From Hypoxylon rubiginosum (taxonomy: Eukaryota > Ascomycota > Sordariomycetes > Xylariales > Hypoxylaceae), in NCBI GenBank assembly GCA_902806565.1, contig CADCXA010000044.1, positions 124,001 to 188,000 on the forward strand: a stretch of DNA of 64,000 bases. Direction: 5' to 3'. Of the stretch, positions 10,461-23,309 are shown piece after piece. The stretch's first letter is position 1. Each line of letters starts with the position of its first letter. The position numbers and the translations under genes were made by a program. The notes beneath the pieces are model-generated. The model was given only the letters and a program-made list of their open reading frames with translations, searched no databases and was not told where the DNA came from.

Positions 10461-12915
10461 ATGGGTATCCAAGGTAGGTTATATCAACCATAACCATTGT
10501 TCTCCGCGCGACCTTCACTCACAACTCACTCTCGTAGGACTGCTTCCATTACTTAAATCCATCCAACGCCCAACAGACTTAAAGAAGTATGCTGGGGAAA
10601 CCTTGGGAGTAGACGCCTATGTCTGGTTGCATCGAGGCGCCGTATCATGTGCCATTGAGCTTGCTCAAGGCAAACCAACACGCAAGTAAGTATCGAAAAC
10701 AATCCTGGGTACTCTGAAGCGACTCTTCTCTTACACCTTACACCTTAGATATGTCGACTTCGCCATGAGCCGCGTCCGCATGGCCAGGCACTTCGGTATA
10801 ACGCCGTACTTGGTTTTTGACGGTGGCTACTTGCCCAGCAAAGCCATCACTGAAACTTCTCGCAGAAAACGCCGCGACGAATGCAAGAAAGTCGGCCTCG
10901 AGCTCTTGAAGGCCGGTAAGCCTTCTCAGGCGCATGCCGAGCTTCAAAAGGCCATTGACGTCACTCCCGAAATGGCTCGACATTTAATGGAAGAGCTTAA
11001 AAAGGCCGATGTGCCTTACTTAGTTGCACCATATGAAGCCGACCCCCAGCTCGTTTATTTGGAACGTCAAGGCCACATCAGCGGCATCATCTCGGAAGAT
11101 TCAGACTTGCTAGTCTTCGGAGCTAAACGGTTGTTGACGAAGCTGGACCAATACGGAAAATGCATCGAGATCAATCGAAGAGACTTTTGCGCCTGCCGTG
11201 AGGTTTCTCTAACGGGATGGACAGACGCCCAATTTCGACAAATGGCCATTTTCAGCGGCTGCGACTATCTCGACAGTATCAACAACATGGGACTGAAGAC
11301 CTCCCATAGAATGATGCGGAAGCACAAAACACCTGAGCGTGTAGTCCGCATGCTACAATTCGACGGCAAATACCGCGTGCCCGCTGATTATCTGACTTTA
11401 TTTCAGCAAGCCGAACAGACGTTTCTTTACCAATGGGTCTTTTGTCCCAAAACGAAAGGACTGGTCAATTTCACCGTTCCCAGCCCTGAGGTCAAAGTGG
11501 ACGAGCTCCCGTTCATCGGATCTTTTATCGAGCCAGAAGTCGCTAGAGGTATAGCCACCGGAGACTTGAATCCGATTTCGAAGCAAAAGATCGTCCTTGA
11601 CACTCTTCCCTCGCCAAGAAAGCGTACTGCGTCGGTAGCTGCTCATGTCGCGCCCCAGCCACGAACTATTCGAGAGACCCAGGCCCAGAAGAAGCCGATC
11701 GACTCTTATTTCAAGGGCCATCGTCGTATACCCCTGGGTGAGATGGCACCGAACTGCTTTGTAGTCGACCCAGCGAGACTATCCAATATGACGGACAACG
11801 GTAACCGATCCATCGTGTACCCGCTGCCTAGACCATATATTGCCGAATCTGGCCCTGGATCCTCTACCGGCCCACGCACGTACATCAACCGACCTGAAAG
11901 TTCGCCACGCATTTTGCGACGTCGAACTGAACCTGTTACTCACCTGCTCAGCGACGGCGGTCATTCTCTGGCCTCGGAGCCACGACGTCAAACCATGGGA
12001 TCAGACACTTGCCCTCCCAACAATTCAGATGGCTCAGAGATAGCTAGTCTCGTTCGACCACCTAAGAAGGCACGCTTATGCGATGATGCTAGTTCAGGGC
12101 TAAGTCCTAGCAAGAGGAGAAGCAAATTTTTCTCACCCGGCAATGCGAAGGGCAAAGCGATCAAGAAGGGAGAAGGGTATTTGAAGTCGGACGATTCGAT
12201 CGAGGATGTATTGAAAGACCTTCCGGACTTTGACGGTTGGGGCTTGACGGTGAAGGGCCAGAAAGAGGTGGCGGTCTATCAGGAGACACAGCCGACAAAC
12301 ACGGATAACACTAAGGATGACGAAAAATATGTTGAAAATGGCCCTTACCAATCTCCCATCTCAATCCACGACATTGTACCTCCGAACACGCCAAGCATCG
12401 CTGATCGTTTCGCCTACACATCTAGCGCTACGTCCAACTCGTCAACTTCCGGGCCAGGCCGGTTGCGTACTTCTTCGGGGAGGAGTTCGCTCAGCGAACT
12501 TACACCTGCTTCATCCGTCACGTCTTCTACCCCGTTTTCCTCATATACACAACCATCTACGGCTAAGACGACGCCAGCGACACCCCGCATGACACCTCTT
12601 CAACGGCTCGGTGCCCAGGCTTTGGGTCGTAGCAAGCAACCATCCACGCCGACATTTGCGGTGCCTCGGCCTCCGAAGCGTCCTAGTCTAGGAAGACCTA
12701 GCCTAGATTCTATACCCGTCAACCCGGCATTCGTTCCCCTACCGCCTGTTGACTTGGCAGAGGTTGAAGCGTTGCATGATCCTATTGGCAGCGAGGATCT
12801 AATGGTGCCGGATAGCGAGAGCGACGAGGCCGTGGAGGGACAAGAAAACCTGGGATCAAGCAAGGGCGCTATGGGAGGCAAGAAGATAGACCTGTCCAGG
12901 TTTCGCTTTGCTTAA
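10461..12915 (+). CDS. Exonuclease 1 (EXO1), mismatch repair and end resection
   Basis: Three exons (10461-10473, 10538-10685, 10749-12915) give 775 residues. The tiny first exon encodes MGIQ, and splicing yields the family start MGIQGLLPLL. Splice signals are GTAGGT/CGTAG and GTAAGT/CTTAG. This is a 5'-to-3' exonuclease and flap endonuclease of the XPG/FEN1 class, acting in the nucleus. Metal ligands fall at the positions known from human EXO1: D30, D78, E150, D152, D171, D173 and D226 (in SGCDYL). After about residue 345 the tail is Ser/Pro-rich and disordered. It contains a PIP-like motif KKPIDSYF (368-375) and RSKFF (511-515), which matches the MLH1-interacting peptide (MIP box). MSH2, its partner in mismatch repair, is 8 kb away. 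Confidence 0.95.
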
Positions 12916-14511
12916 TTTTGGAGTTTGGGATAGGCATGGTATACATTTGTGCATTGGTTCAGGAGGAACTCGACAGCACATGGCATTTTTATGAGCATAG
13001 CGCCGGAGTTTCCAGGCATAAAGGTGGCAAGGCGACGGCGTTATATGCGTCTATTATATATTTTTAGGACCGACCCATACCGCAGAGGAGCCGGACCTGT
13101 ATATACATAGGGTCTTCGCATGGGCGATTCGATAAGGGGCTCGGGGAAAAGTGCGGTTAGGGGCTCCTACGGATTATAAATACGGATTTATGAACCATCA
13201 ATACGTCAGGTATCATTTCTGACGTTGAAAGATCGGTTTTCACTTGTGATGCAGGTTCAATTAATATCCGAATCAATATGAAAAGAAACACATTCCACAC
13301 GCAACACGTAGGTATTTTATAGTATTATCATGGCTTAACTACCTAGTGACTTACATGCTTAATTTGATTGACTACATGTAGATTTCTTTGTCATCTTATT
13401 CATGATATTCCGGGACAACTAGATTCCTATAAATGAGATGATTGATAACTGATAACTGATGACTGATGAGCTGTAGTTTAGGCTTCGGCGTTATGTAGAA
13501 ACAGCGTATAGGCAAAGGGCGTGCCGAAATGGTACCGATAGGTACTCCGCCCCGGACGCTAGGCAGGTACAACACAAATGATAGCGCAGATCTCAGCTGG
13601 CGTTTGCATATTGACATGGATATGTATTGCATTATACGGTATCGCCTGCCCGCTACGTTATAAGCGTACCCGTAAGCAGTTCCAGGCAGTTCCCGGTCGG
13701 ACCAGTCAAGTCAGTTGCGTCAGAAACCTTGGAACCCGCGTCTGCCGTGGCTACTTGGATTGGTCCCATCATGTACCTTACATTTGATATATGCCTAGTA
13801 ATTACCAGAAAATCCTTTACTGCGTTCGTTAGTATAGATATCTGTATAATTTTATATGCATCCCATGTTACTTCTAGGTAGGTACATACGTGTATATGTA
13901 TATAGTTTACGTTCCTTATGTAACATGCGCCTGCTTACCCCTTGTATACCTAAGGAAGGTATCTACATGTAGGCAAGGCAGGCAAGGTTCGACGTCTGTG
14001 TGACCTCGCTGCCCCGATCGCCGAAGACCCACTATTTGCCCCCCTTCCCCCCTTGCAAGCTTGCCTACCAAAACTAACTACATGTATGTACCTAGGTACC
14101 TAGCAGCAAGAGCCACTACCAACAACTGGAACAGGTCAAGGTTAGTTACTTGTCGGGCTGCGGACTGCTGGACTGCGGGTTTACGGGTCTGCCAACGCTT
14201 AAGGAATCTGCTGTCTGCATCTGTGCACACTCTGACGATTGACGCTTACGCTTACATAGTACACTGACTTTCCCACTAGTAACTTTGGGGCTTTTGGGGC
14301 AAAGTAGACAAGACTAGACAAGACACACGCATCCAACTTCCATTTATCCCTTCTAATTGTCAATCGGTACTGTACATTCCACATCGCGGAAGCTGTTCTT
14401 GATGTCCTTGATGAGATACGACTGCAGTAGGTAAATCGTCATCGTCGCCTCTTTCCCCTCGCTTCGGCGCGACATCTCCATGACTTTTGATTTCCGACCC
14501 CTCCCTCCTGC

Positions 14512-14556
14512 TGACCAGTTCGACCAGTGACCAGTGACCAGCGACCAGCGACCAGA
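14512..14556. repeat. Tandem GACCAGY repeat
   Basis: The 7-bp unit GACCAGT/GACCAGC is repeated without gaps at 14522-14555, with a further partial copy just upstream. It is intergenic. Confidence 0.85.
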
Positions 14557-14761
14557 AGCGACCACAGCGAGCCAGCCCAGCCAGCCTCCATCCATCTATA
14601 TGCCACACCTCGTCTGTACAACTCCTTAATTGAGTCAAGTCACTCGACATTTTTCTTCAGCCCGTTCCCTGTATAGACAGACGACGTTACGCCGCACGTG
14701 TCTGCTTGTCTAACGGTAGGTAAACGCTCAGCAGATCGATCCCATCTGTCAACCTAACCCC

Positions 14762-14788
14762 ATACCACCCATACCACCCATACCACCC
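14762..14788. repeat. Tandem 9-bp repeat ATACCACCC, three copies
   Basis: Three perfect copies are at 14762-14770, 14771-14779 and 14780-14788. They are intergenic, upstream of the RBR ligase gene. Confidence 0.9.
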
Positions 14789-15253
14789 CTATACTACATA
14801 GTATGGTCCTAGGAGGCCAAGGCTACATGGCAAGAATACTGTAGGCAAGACCCAAAGGTCGACAGCCCCGTGCCTCTGCTAGTAGACACTCTCCGTATAC
14901 ACCGATCCGCTACGGATGTTTCCGACTACTAGCTAGATATCTAATCCGTTCGGGTTTGTCTAGCGTAAGATCAAGTGGCAAGGTAGCCAAAAGAATACCA
15001 AAGTAAACCCTGCGTTTATTTGCCGTCGCACGCCGTGCCGACGGGCGATACCCGATAACTATAACCCGAGGCTCGTCACCAGCGAGCATTCCCCAGACCA
15101 AAATCCCCAACCGACAAGATTCCTCCCACCACGAGAAAACGAAAGGCGGCTGAGGCGAAGATATCCGCAGAACCTACCGACACGCTTCCCAACAAGCGAG
15201 TCATCGCCTCAGCAGCTGCTACCGACGCCGCTCCCCCAACCCCCATCACCGGC

Positions 15254-17036
15254 ATGGATTCCGACGAGGATTTCGTGTCCACCGTCTCTAGCGGAGACGA
15301 TGGCATGCAAGACGATACCGATAATGACGATTTGTCCGGTGCTGAGGGTATGTTTTGTTTGCTTGCTTTCTTTCTTTATCATCCCTTCGTTTCCTCATAG
15401 CGCAGTGCGTTCTAGGCTCGGTTTCGGGGGCTCAATCTGACAATGCTTGACTTCGCAGACTTCGATGTCTTCGACGACGAACCAGATGATTTACCTGGCA
15501 TACCCTCGCAGAAATCAGACAAGAAAAGAGCCATATCATATGACATCAGCTACAAAGTATATACGCCCCACGCCATCGAACAACAGCAGGAGGATATGGT
15601 GAACGAGGTGAACATGATCTTAGAGATGAGAAAGGAGGATGCCGCCATTCTACTGCGCCATTTCCGATGGAATAAGGAACGTCTAATCGAGGACTATATG
15701 GACAATCCAGTCAAAGTTCTAGACGCGGCAGGTTTAGGTCCCAGTTCCAAGGGCCCTCCCAAATTAGAGACCATACCGGGTTTCGTGTGTGATATCTGCT
15801 GCGAGGACGAGGAGGGGCTAAAGAGCTTTGCGATGAAGTGCGGTCACCGGTACTGCGTGGACTGCTACAGACAATACCTGACGCAGAAGATTCGCGAGGA
15901 GGGCGAGGCGGCCCGCATCCAGTGTCCCGCCGAAGACTGCCATCGTATCATCGACGCCCCATCACTAGATTTACTTGTAACCCACGACTTAGCCGCGCGT
16001 TATCAAGAATTACTCAACCGAACGTACGTGGAGGATAGGGATGTACTTAAGTGGTGCCCCGCGCCCGACTGCGAAAACGCGGTTGAGTGTGCCATCAAGA
16101 AGAAGGACCTGGACAAAGTAGTACCGACGGTAGCCTGCCTATGCAGCAACAGGTTCTGCTTCGGTTGCATCCTCAACGACCATCAGCCAGCTCCTTGCGA
16201 GCTAGTTAAGCGGTGGCTAAAGAAATGCGCCGACGATAGTGAAACGGCCAACTGGATATCTGCTAACACGAAGGAATGCCCTAAATGCAACTCGACCATC
16301 GAGAAGAATGGTGGGTGCAACCACATGACGTGTCGGAAATGCAAGCACGAGTTCTGTTGGATGTGCATGGGCCTATGGTCGGAGCACGGCACGAGCTGGT
16401 ACAACTGCAACCGGTTCGAGGAGAAGAGCGGGACAGAAGCAAGAGACGCCCAGGCTAGGTCCCGAGTGTCACTGGAGCGCTACTTACACTATTACAACCG
16501 ATATGCCAACCACGAGCAGTCGGCCCGTCTCGACAAGGACATCTATCAGAAGACTGAGAAGAAGATGGTGCAGCTGCAGACGGCGTCGGGGATGTCCTGG
16601 ATCGAGGTGCAATACTTGAACTCGGCATCGCAAGCATTACAGACGTGTCGCCAGACGCTCAAGTGGACGTACGCCTTTGCCTTTTACCTGGCGCGAAACA
16701 ACCTGACGGAGATCTTCGAGGACAACCAGAAAGATCTAGAACTTGCGGTCGAGGCTCTGTCGGAGATGTTTGAGAAACCAATTGCAGAGCTATCAGACAC
16801 CAAACTGAAGGTGGACATTATGGACAAGACGGCGTACTGCAACCGACGTCGTATTATCCTCCTGGAGGATACTGCCGATAACTTGGCAAATGGTAAGTCA
16901 CTTATCATCTCATGATTCTCCAAGAAAAGTTAACTAACCGTATTTTTTTTTTTCCTTTTATGTAGGACGATGGACTTTTAACGTAGACCTGAAGAGCATC
17001 ACTCCTAATGGTAGTGGTGTCAACTCACGTGGCTAA
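15254..17036 (+). CDS. Ariadne-type RBR E3 ubiquitin ligase
   Basis: Three exons (15254-15347, 15459-16892, 16966-17036) encode 532 residues. The start MDSDEDF and the following acidic stretch are typical of ARI1 proteins. RING1 begins at C142 (CDICCEDEE), followed by the in-between-RING region and RING2. RING2 contains GGCNHMTCRKC, whose first Cys (C318) is the expected ubiquitin-thioester cysteine. The C-terminal helical Ariadne domain follows and ends in the short last exon (RWTFNVDLKSITP). RBR ligases take ubiquitin from an E2 onto this Cys and then onto the substrate. In other organisms Ariadne ligases work with neddylated cullin ligases; that is not visible here. The frame is open upstream but has no ATG, so 15254 is the first usable start. 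Confidence 0.94.
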
Positions 17037-18061
17037 GCTAAGCTAAGTTGTACTGTTATGGCATTCTTAGACGGATGACGGTGAACCAGGGGCGACGACC
17101 ATTTTGGGGAGTTTCGGGCTGCGAGATCATTGCACGGCTGTCAATTTACTTTGCTTCACTCCAATACATTTGCTTTTTACACTATTGTTCGTTCGCCGTC
17201 AAGTGCATCCGATATTACCCTGTGATTATGTTGGGTGTCATCTCATTTATCCTTCGGCATGCTATTATTCGCATTCACAGTGTCCTAACCGTCTATCCTA
17301 ACAAGTACAGTAGTAAGTATAAGCCAATACTTGATCTCGACTTGGATATATATACCTACATGTAGGTACCCGACCTATATATGTCGCCATTTCAGGTAGG
17401 TACATAGTCATAGCTTGGCTTCCGTCCTTTATTCTTCTCCGACGACTAAGTACTCCTAATCAACTCACGTTTCCTGCAACAACCAAGATATATATCCGCC
17501 AATTCATAACGGGATATTAAGCCTGTTCAGCATGAGTTGGCCAGGCTGGGCATTTTAGCCGCGAGCCCCCCTTTCCTACAGACGGTGAAAAGAATTCCAC
17601 TGTACCTCCAGGAAGCGCGCTTAAGCAATATAATTTACAGTGTACATTTATTCTATATATATTGCAAATGTACATTTGCCTTATTAATAGAGGGCATCGT
17701 ACACCGCTCCTGGATATATGATGATGGGATTTCATAAGCGCGCGGCTCGGCGGGTTTTTTTCCCTTCTCTAAGGAGGGTGACTTATTACAGTGCGTACCG
17801 AGCCCGAGAGGAACTGTGTTCGATTGTAACCGGTACAAAGAAAAAACGTCATAGTTGGCTAAAGCTCTCTCTCTCTCATCCTTTTCGAACCCCCGTCGCA
17901 CGTCCGGAAGCTCTCTCTCAACAATTAGCCAGCTCAGCAGCTGTCATCGCCCTTTTTTGTTATCAACACCAATTGCTCTTTTTTTCGCAATTGAACTCTC
18001 CTTCTTTTCACTGGGCCACGTCGTTTATATAACTCTTACCACATACCACCACCATCACACA
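17037..18061. other. Intergenic, no gene seen
   Basis: This holds the 3' region of the RBR ligase gene, then the promoter of the peroxiredoxin gene, which becomes pyrimidine-rich (CT repeats near 17870) in the last 200 bases. A 105-residue frame at 17048-17365 shows no family features. Confidence 0.6.
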
Positions 18062-19080
18062 ATGGCCTTCCGCCTAGCACTCCGCCGAGGACCCACCGCC
18101 ACCTCTTCTTCTCTCCGCGCCATGCCCTCACTCGCCTCCTCCTCATCGTCGTCGTCACCGTTATCCCGGCGCGCCTTCCACGCCACGCCGCGCGCGCTGC
18201 AGGTCCAGGTCGGCGAGCCGGTGCCGGACCTCGACGTGCTGCACGAGGACTCGCCGGGCAACAAGGTGAACCTGGCGCGCGAGCTCGGGAGCGGCGTCAT
18301 CGTCGGCGTGCCCGCCGCGTTCTCGGGCGCCTGCTCCCAGAAGCACGTGCCGAGCTACATCCAGCACCCGAAGCTCCGGGACGCGGGGAAGGTGTTTGTG
18401 GTTGCTGTTAACGACGCGTTCGTGTAAGTGTTTTTTTTTTTTTTTCCCCTCTCTGTTGTTGATTGGGGGCGAGGGTTCTTTGCGTGTCTGAGGTGGTGGA
18501 AGGTGAGGATCTGGATTGGGGGGTTGGGTGGGGTGGAGTCCTTAGGGAAGAGTGGGAAGGGAGAAGGGGGGCGGTGAGGTTTGGTTGTGTATAGGGGAGT
18601 TTGAGGCGAGGGTATGCTGGTAGAGAAGGAAGTTGATGGCTTTGTCTGGTTTAATTCGATACACGTAAATTTAGGAGCTACGCTGATAAAAAACAGAATG
18701 AAGGCGTGGGCCGACCAGCTCGACCCTACACACGAGTCGGGGGTAAGTTCGAGCTTCATCTTCTGGTCTAACAGCACAGGATCCCCCCTTTTAACTGTTT
18801 GAAACTTCTAGATCCGATTCCTTGCCGACCCCTCGGGCGAGTTCACCAAGGCTCTGGACCTGGGATTCGAGGCACCGGCTATATTTGGCGACGTACGGGC
18901 TAAACGCTACGCCCTGGTCATTGAGGACGGCAAGGTCAAGAACGTGTACGTCGAGCCCGACAACACGGGAACAACTAGTGAGTACCTACCTACCTGATGA
19001 GACATAATGAAGTGGTAGATACGTACGTGATGAGTACTGACGCTTCTATAGTCACCATGGCCGACAAGGTGCTCGCTTAG
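18062..19080 (+). CDS. PRX5/AHP1-type peroxiredoxin, mitochondrial
   Basis: Four exons (18062-18423, 18697-18742, 18812-18977, 19052-19080) encode 200 residues. The first intron is unusually long for this window (273 nt); donors are GTAAGT, GTAAGT and GTGAGT. Residues 1-45 are Arg/Ser-rich and end RRAFHATPR, a mitochondrial presequence with a likely processing site. The thioredoxin-fold domain has the peroxidatic Cys in FSGACSQKHVP (C91) and the conserved GVPAAF. The family reduces hydrogen peroxide and alkyl hydroperoxides using thioredoxin or glutathione systems. C91 is the only Cys in the model, so this would act as a 1-Cys enzyme or need an external thiol. The last exon encodes ITMADKVLA. 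Confidence 0.92.
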
Positions 19081-20234
19081 ACGGAGTTCTAGGTCACAAT
19101 GAGAGCCGTTGATTTTTAAAAATGTTGAAAAAAGAAAAACTTGATGATGAGATACGCACAGCAGAAAGCTACATACTGCCGGGTAACGAAAATGAGGATG
19201 TCATGACTGTATATAGATACCTGTATACGTTGTTCTCTCAACCTGCACTAAGCCATGGTTGCGTCTTTTCTCCATAGGGTGGGCTTATGCAGCCTGGCGA
19301 AGTGCTGAAAATTTATACTCTCAACGGTATATTTTCCAATAAAAGTCTCTGGACTTTCAGATTAGTGATCTACCCGTTGCATTTACGGAGTTGTTTAAGT
19401 TGGGTTCAGACAAGTAACGGTATATCTATCTCACTGTCAAACATGTATGGGTTCATTTGACACCTATCGCTGCTATAAGAGTATAGTAGTACGGCATGCT
19501 AAACGATAAGGGGAACCTCCTATACTACCTCGTTTTTTTGTGGCAACGCCTACGGCGGCTTGACAAGTACAAGTTTTATTATGCACAAAGTTAGCCAACC
19601 TCAAGACTAGGTACCTATGCTGAGTTTCTTAGTCTCAGTCTAACTCAACTATCAAGCTCAACGGATAGTATACCCCTATTCTGAAAAGGCCGTCTACAAG
19701 TTCCGTCTATAGGGTTCTCAAGTTGCCAGGATTTAACGATGGCCTCTAAGGTTAATTAAAAACTTGTTCTATACTCATGAGACTCGACTTAATCGATATT
19801 CTGCTTCTACTTATACCTACATCCGACGTCCTCGATATAGAGGCACATAGATTCGACCTCTTCAGATCATATATCCCTATTCCTTACAGATAATCATCTC
19901 CTTAACTTATTTATAATTACGCAGCCTATCAATCATTCAAACATCGGCACCAAGTCGTCGCCGTACACGAAAAACAGAAGCGAAGCACAAGCCGTTCATT
20001 AGGTAATTATTTAACAAAGTCCATAATAGGACTAATATCAGTACGAGCGTGCTAGCAAATAGCATCGCAGCGTCACAAGCCAATTTAGTTTCCGCCGTCC
20101 CTGAATCCGGACGCCGAGCCACGCCATCGTGATTATAATACAAGTAATCCTTCACATTCCTCCATTAACCTAATATCATAGCGTAGCCTCGGGACCCGAC
20201 TGTCTACCATCCGGCATCCCATCCCTCCCATGCA
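19081..20234. other. Intergenic, convergent 3' regions
   Basis: The spacer lies between the peroxiredoxin gene (+) and MSH2 (-). It is AT-rich, with no supported gene. A TAGGTACCTA motif is at about 19608. Confidence 0.6.
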
Positions 20235-23095
20235 TCATAGCGCCTTAACGGCAGTGAAGAACGGGTTCGCGAGCAGCTTCTCGTCCAGCTTGACGAGCTC
20301 CCTAAGCCGGGCCACCATCTCGTCCTTGGTCATGGACCCGCCCCTCACCTCGTCCTTCCACTTCACGAGAACGTCTTTCAGCCGGGCGCTGCCCTCCTCG
20401 ACGTCCTCCTTCCCGTACCGCTGCAGCCCGAGGCCGTCCTCGTGCTTGGCCGTGAAGTCCTCGAGCTCGTCCGCCTTGCGCTTCGCCATCCGCACCACCT
20501 TGTCCGGGAACCGCACCAGCTCCGCCACGTGGATCCCGAACGACTGGTCGCAGATGCCCGGCTCCACCTTGTACAGGAGCGTCACCTCGCGCTTGTTCTT
20601 TTCGGCCTCCCCGTCGTCGTCGTTGCCGCCAGCCGACGAAGACGAAGAGATATGCGCCGTGACGTGCAGGTTCTGCACCTGCGGGTGCTGGTCCGCGAGC
20701 GCCGTCAGCTCGTGGAAGTGGGTCGCGAACATGGCGAAGCAGCCGATCTCCTTGACGATGTGCTCGCTGATGGCCCACGCGAGCCCGAACCCGTCGTACG
20801 TCGACGTGCCGCGCCCGAGCTCGTCGATGATGATGAGCGACTCGGCCGTCGCCGACTTGAGGATGTTGGCCGTCTCCAGCATCTCGGCCATGAAGGTCGA
20901 GACGCCCTTGAGCTGCGAGTCGCTGGCGCCCACGCGCGCGAGGATCGAGTCGAAGATGGTCAGCTCCGCCTCCGTGCACGGCACGAAGCACCCGATCTGC
21001 GCCATCAGCGCGATCACGCCGATCTGCCGGATGTACGTCGACTTGCCGCCCATGTTGGGGCCCGTGATGATCAGGAACGACGACTCGGCGCGCCGGAGCT
21101 CGACGTCGTTGGTGATGAACTGGACGTCGTCCTGCATCTCCATGCACGGGTGTCTCGCTTCCTTCAGGATCGTAGACCCTTCGCCGCGGGGGTGGATGGT
21201 CGGACGCACGTACGAGGTCGGCGCGTGCACCGAGCAGTGCGCGAACGCCACGATGACGTCGAGGTGTGCGAGGACGCCGGCAAGCTGCTCCAGCACCGGA
21301 CAGTAGGAGGCGGCGACGCTGACAACCTCGTTGACTAAGCCGCTCTGCGTTCTGTTATAAGTTTGGGAGAGCTGGTCGAACTCTCGGCGGTACGATTGTA
21401 GTAACTTCGTCGTGAAGTAGACACCGTTCTTCTGCGTAGAGCACTCCTGGTAATGGGAATTGTTGCGGATGCAGCTAGCTTCCGTTCTCGTCAGTCGCAT
21501 GCACCAGCCGTGGACTTTGTGGTTCTCCAGGAATATCTTCTTGTTTTCCTCCTGACTGAGGTCGTCCGCCGCTTTCCGAAACTCCTTGTCCATGTTCGAC
21601 CTAAGCTTGTCTAGTTTTCTGCGCACGATGCGTAGGTTATCGTCAAACTCGGGCTTGATGATAAACTCGTGGTTGTCGAGGGCCTCGAGATCCACCGTGG
21701 TTTCGACCATGTCTGCCAGCTTTCCGAGACCATCGGAAAGTTCTCGTATCTTGTTGGTGTAAGCCTCATCTAATGGATCTTTATACTTCTCGTCCATTAT
21801 CCCCTCGAGAGTGCCTAGAAACCCAGGCAGGCGAATAACTACCTGATATGCCCTAACGACATCTTCCAAGTTGGCCTTGTTTCGCTGGAATCGCTTTGCT
21901 AAGCGATATAGATCTGGCACCGACTTGAGGTGCTGCTCTTGCATCGTCTGGCGCAGTTCCGTGTCGTCGACGAAAGCCTCAACTAGCTGCTGGCGTTTCT
22001 CGATCTCGTCTTTGTTCATGAGGGGCTGCTTTAGCCATTGTGATAATAATCGGCTGCCGACTGGCGTTCTGCAGTGATTAAGAAGTCCGAATAAACTCAT
22101 GGTCTTAGATCCGTCTCGTACGCCAGGCATAAGATTGAGAGCCTTCAACGCAGCGGCATCTAACTTCATGAAGTGGGATAAATCATGTTGATAGAGCTGA
22201 TATTGGCCAAAGTTGGACGGGTCTTGCATGACGCTCAAGTACTTGATTAACGCTGCTGCCGAGCCCATTGCCAGCTTGAGATCAGTTTGCGGGAGTAGGG
22301 TTGCAGATCGCTCATCTTTAAGCAGTCGAGCAAGGTCCTGTTCAATGTCTTTAGTTCCGAAGTCGCCAGCTGGTCTTTCGGCCATGGCCACTCCGCAGTT
22401 ATCAACAATCTGTTTGAGCTTGGTCAGCTCTGGGTCTTTATCCTTTTCGGCCTTGTCGAACTGGACGAGACACTCCTTGATACCGAGCTGAATGAGTAGA
22501 GCCTCGAAGTTGGAGTAAAGGTCGTTGTCGAGGAATTCGCTAACACCGAGCTCTCGGACGCTGGCATCGGCGAAGCAGACACCGACACTTCTGGCCTCGC
22601 TGGCCTTGGCTGAAATCTTGACAGCTAGAATCATGGGAGCAGACTCGAATTGACCACCGAGCTCATCTTCAACGTCTTGTAGATTTCCGGGAGAAGCTTG
22701 CTTGACGATCTTCCAATTCATTCGACTACCACTACTCGCATATATCTCAACCCGCTTCCCGAGCTTGAAGAGGGCTTCTCGTAGAAATTGTCGAAACACG
22801 GTGACGGTCATGGTAACCGAGGCTAAGCCGCCTGCATCTTTTCGCCCCAGTTGCCGAACGACGGAGGTGGTCTTATAGACGGTTCTCGCAATGAAATTCG
22901 CATCTTCGCCGTGGGCTGTATACCAGTCGCCTCGGTCGAATATGCGTACAGTCTCGTCGCCTACGGATGGCAGCGACTTGAAGAAACGGATAAAGCCGTG
23001 CTCGTCATCGACCTATCGTAGAAACAGTCAACTTAGTGCTATAAGGTAGTCCAAAATCTGGAATAGCATACCTTTAACTCGGGACGGGACGACAT
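20235..23095 (-). CDS. MSH2, DNA mismatch recognition ATPase
   Basis: Two exons (23095-23072 and 23012-20235) with a 59-nt intron give 933 residues, the normal length for MSH2. The first exon encodes only MSSRPELK. Exon 2 continues with VDDEHGFIRFFKSLP and the mismatch-binding domain (RIFDRGDWYTAHGEDA). The connector, lever and clamp regions follow, then the ABC ATPase: Walker A GPNMGGKST at about 659-667 and Walker B IIIDELGRGTS near 735. The C-terminal helices mediate dimerisation. MSH2 pairs with MSH6 or MSH3 in the nucleus to bind mismatches and loops and to recruit MLH1-PMS1 and EXO1. Codon use changes sharply near 21300: the ATPase part is almost all GC-ending, the rest is mixed. Two ACGCG boxes lie 215-230 bp upstream. 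Confidence 0.97.
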
Positions 23096-23309
23096 CTTGG
23101 CTTATGACTTGAACACCTTCTCCCAGCAATCCACTTTGTTCTTCAGTCTGATATAAGGAAGAAGAATAGAATTAAGATCTTAGTTTGGCCTTGTCACATA
23201 CTTTGATGTGTCATTAATTGCACTTTTCCTTATTCTTCGGATAGTTAAGGGTCAGAGTCTAAGCTACTTTTCTATGAGTCGCGTCCAGAAAATCAATTAA
23301 AGCCGGAAG

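Larger units (their letters stand above)
12916..15253. other. Intergenic, no supported gene
   Basis: The first part is probably the EXO1 3' untranslated region. The rest holds TACCTAGGTA-type motifs (13876, 14088-14102) and short tandem repeats at 14512-14556 and 14762-14788. The last few hundred bases before 15254 stay open in the frame of the RBR ligase, but that frame has no upstream ATG. Confidence 0.6.

Noticed and set aside
17048..17365. 105-residue plus-strand frame after the RBR ligase
   Set aside because: It lies in the 3' untranslated region and its sequence is unlike any protein family.
20302..21338. Long frames on both strands overlapping the MSH2 ATPase region
   Set aside because: They arise from the very high GC3 of MSH2 there and encode Arg/Ala/Pro-rich nonsense. 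The MSH2 frame has all Walker motifs.
22900..23100. Suspected frameshift in the MSH2 N-terminus
   Set aside because: A base-by-base recount showed exon 2 open and in frame from the acceptor at 23013, giving a full-length, conserved N-terminus.
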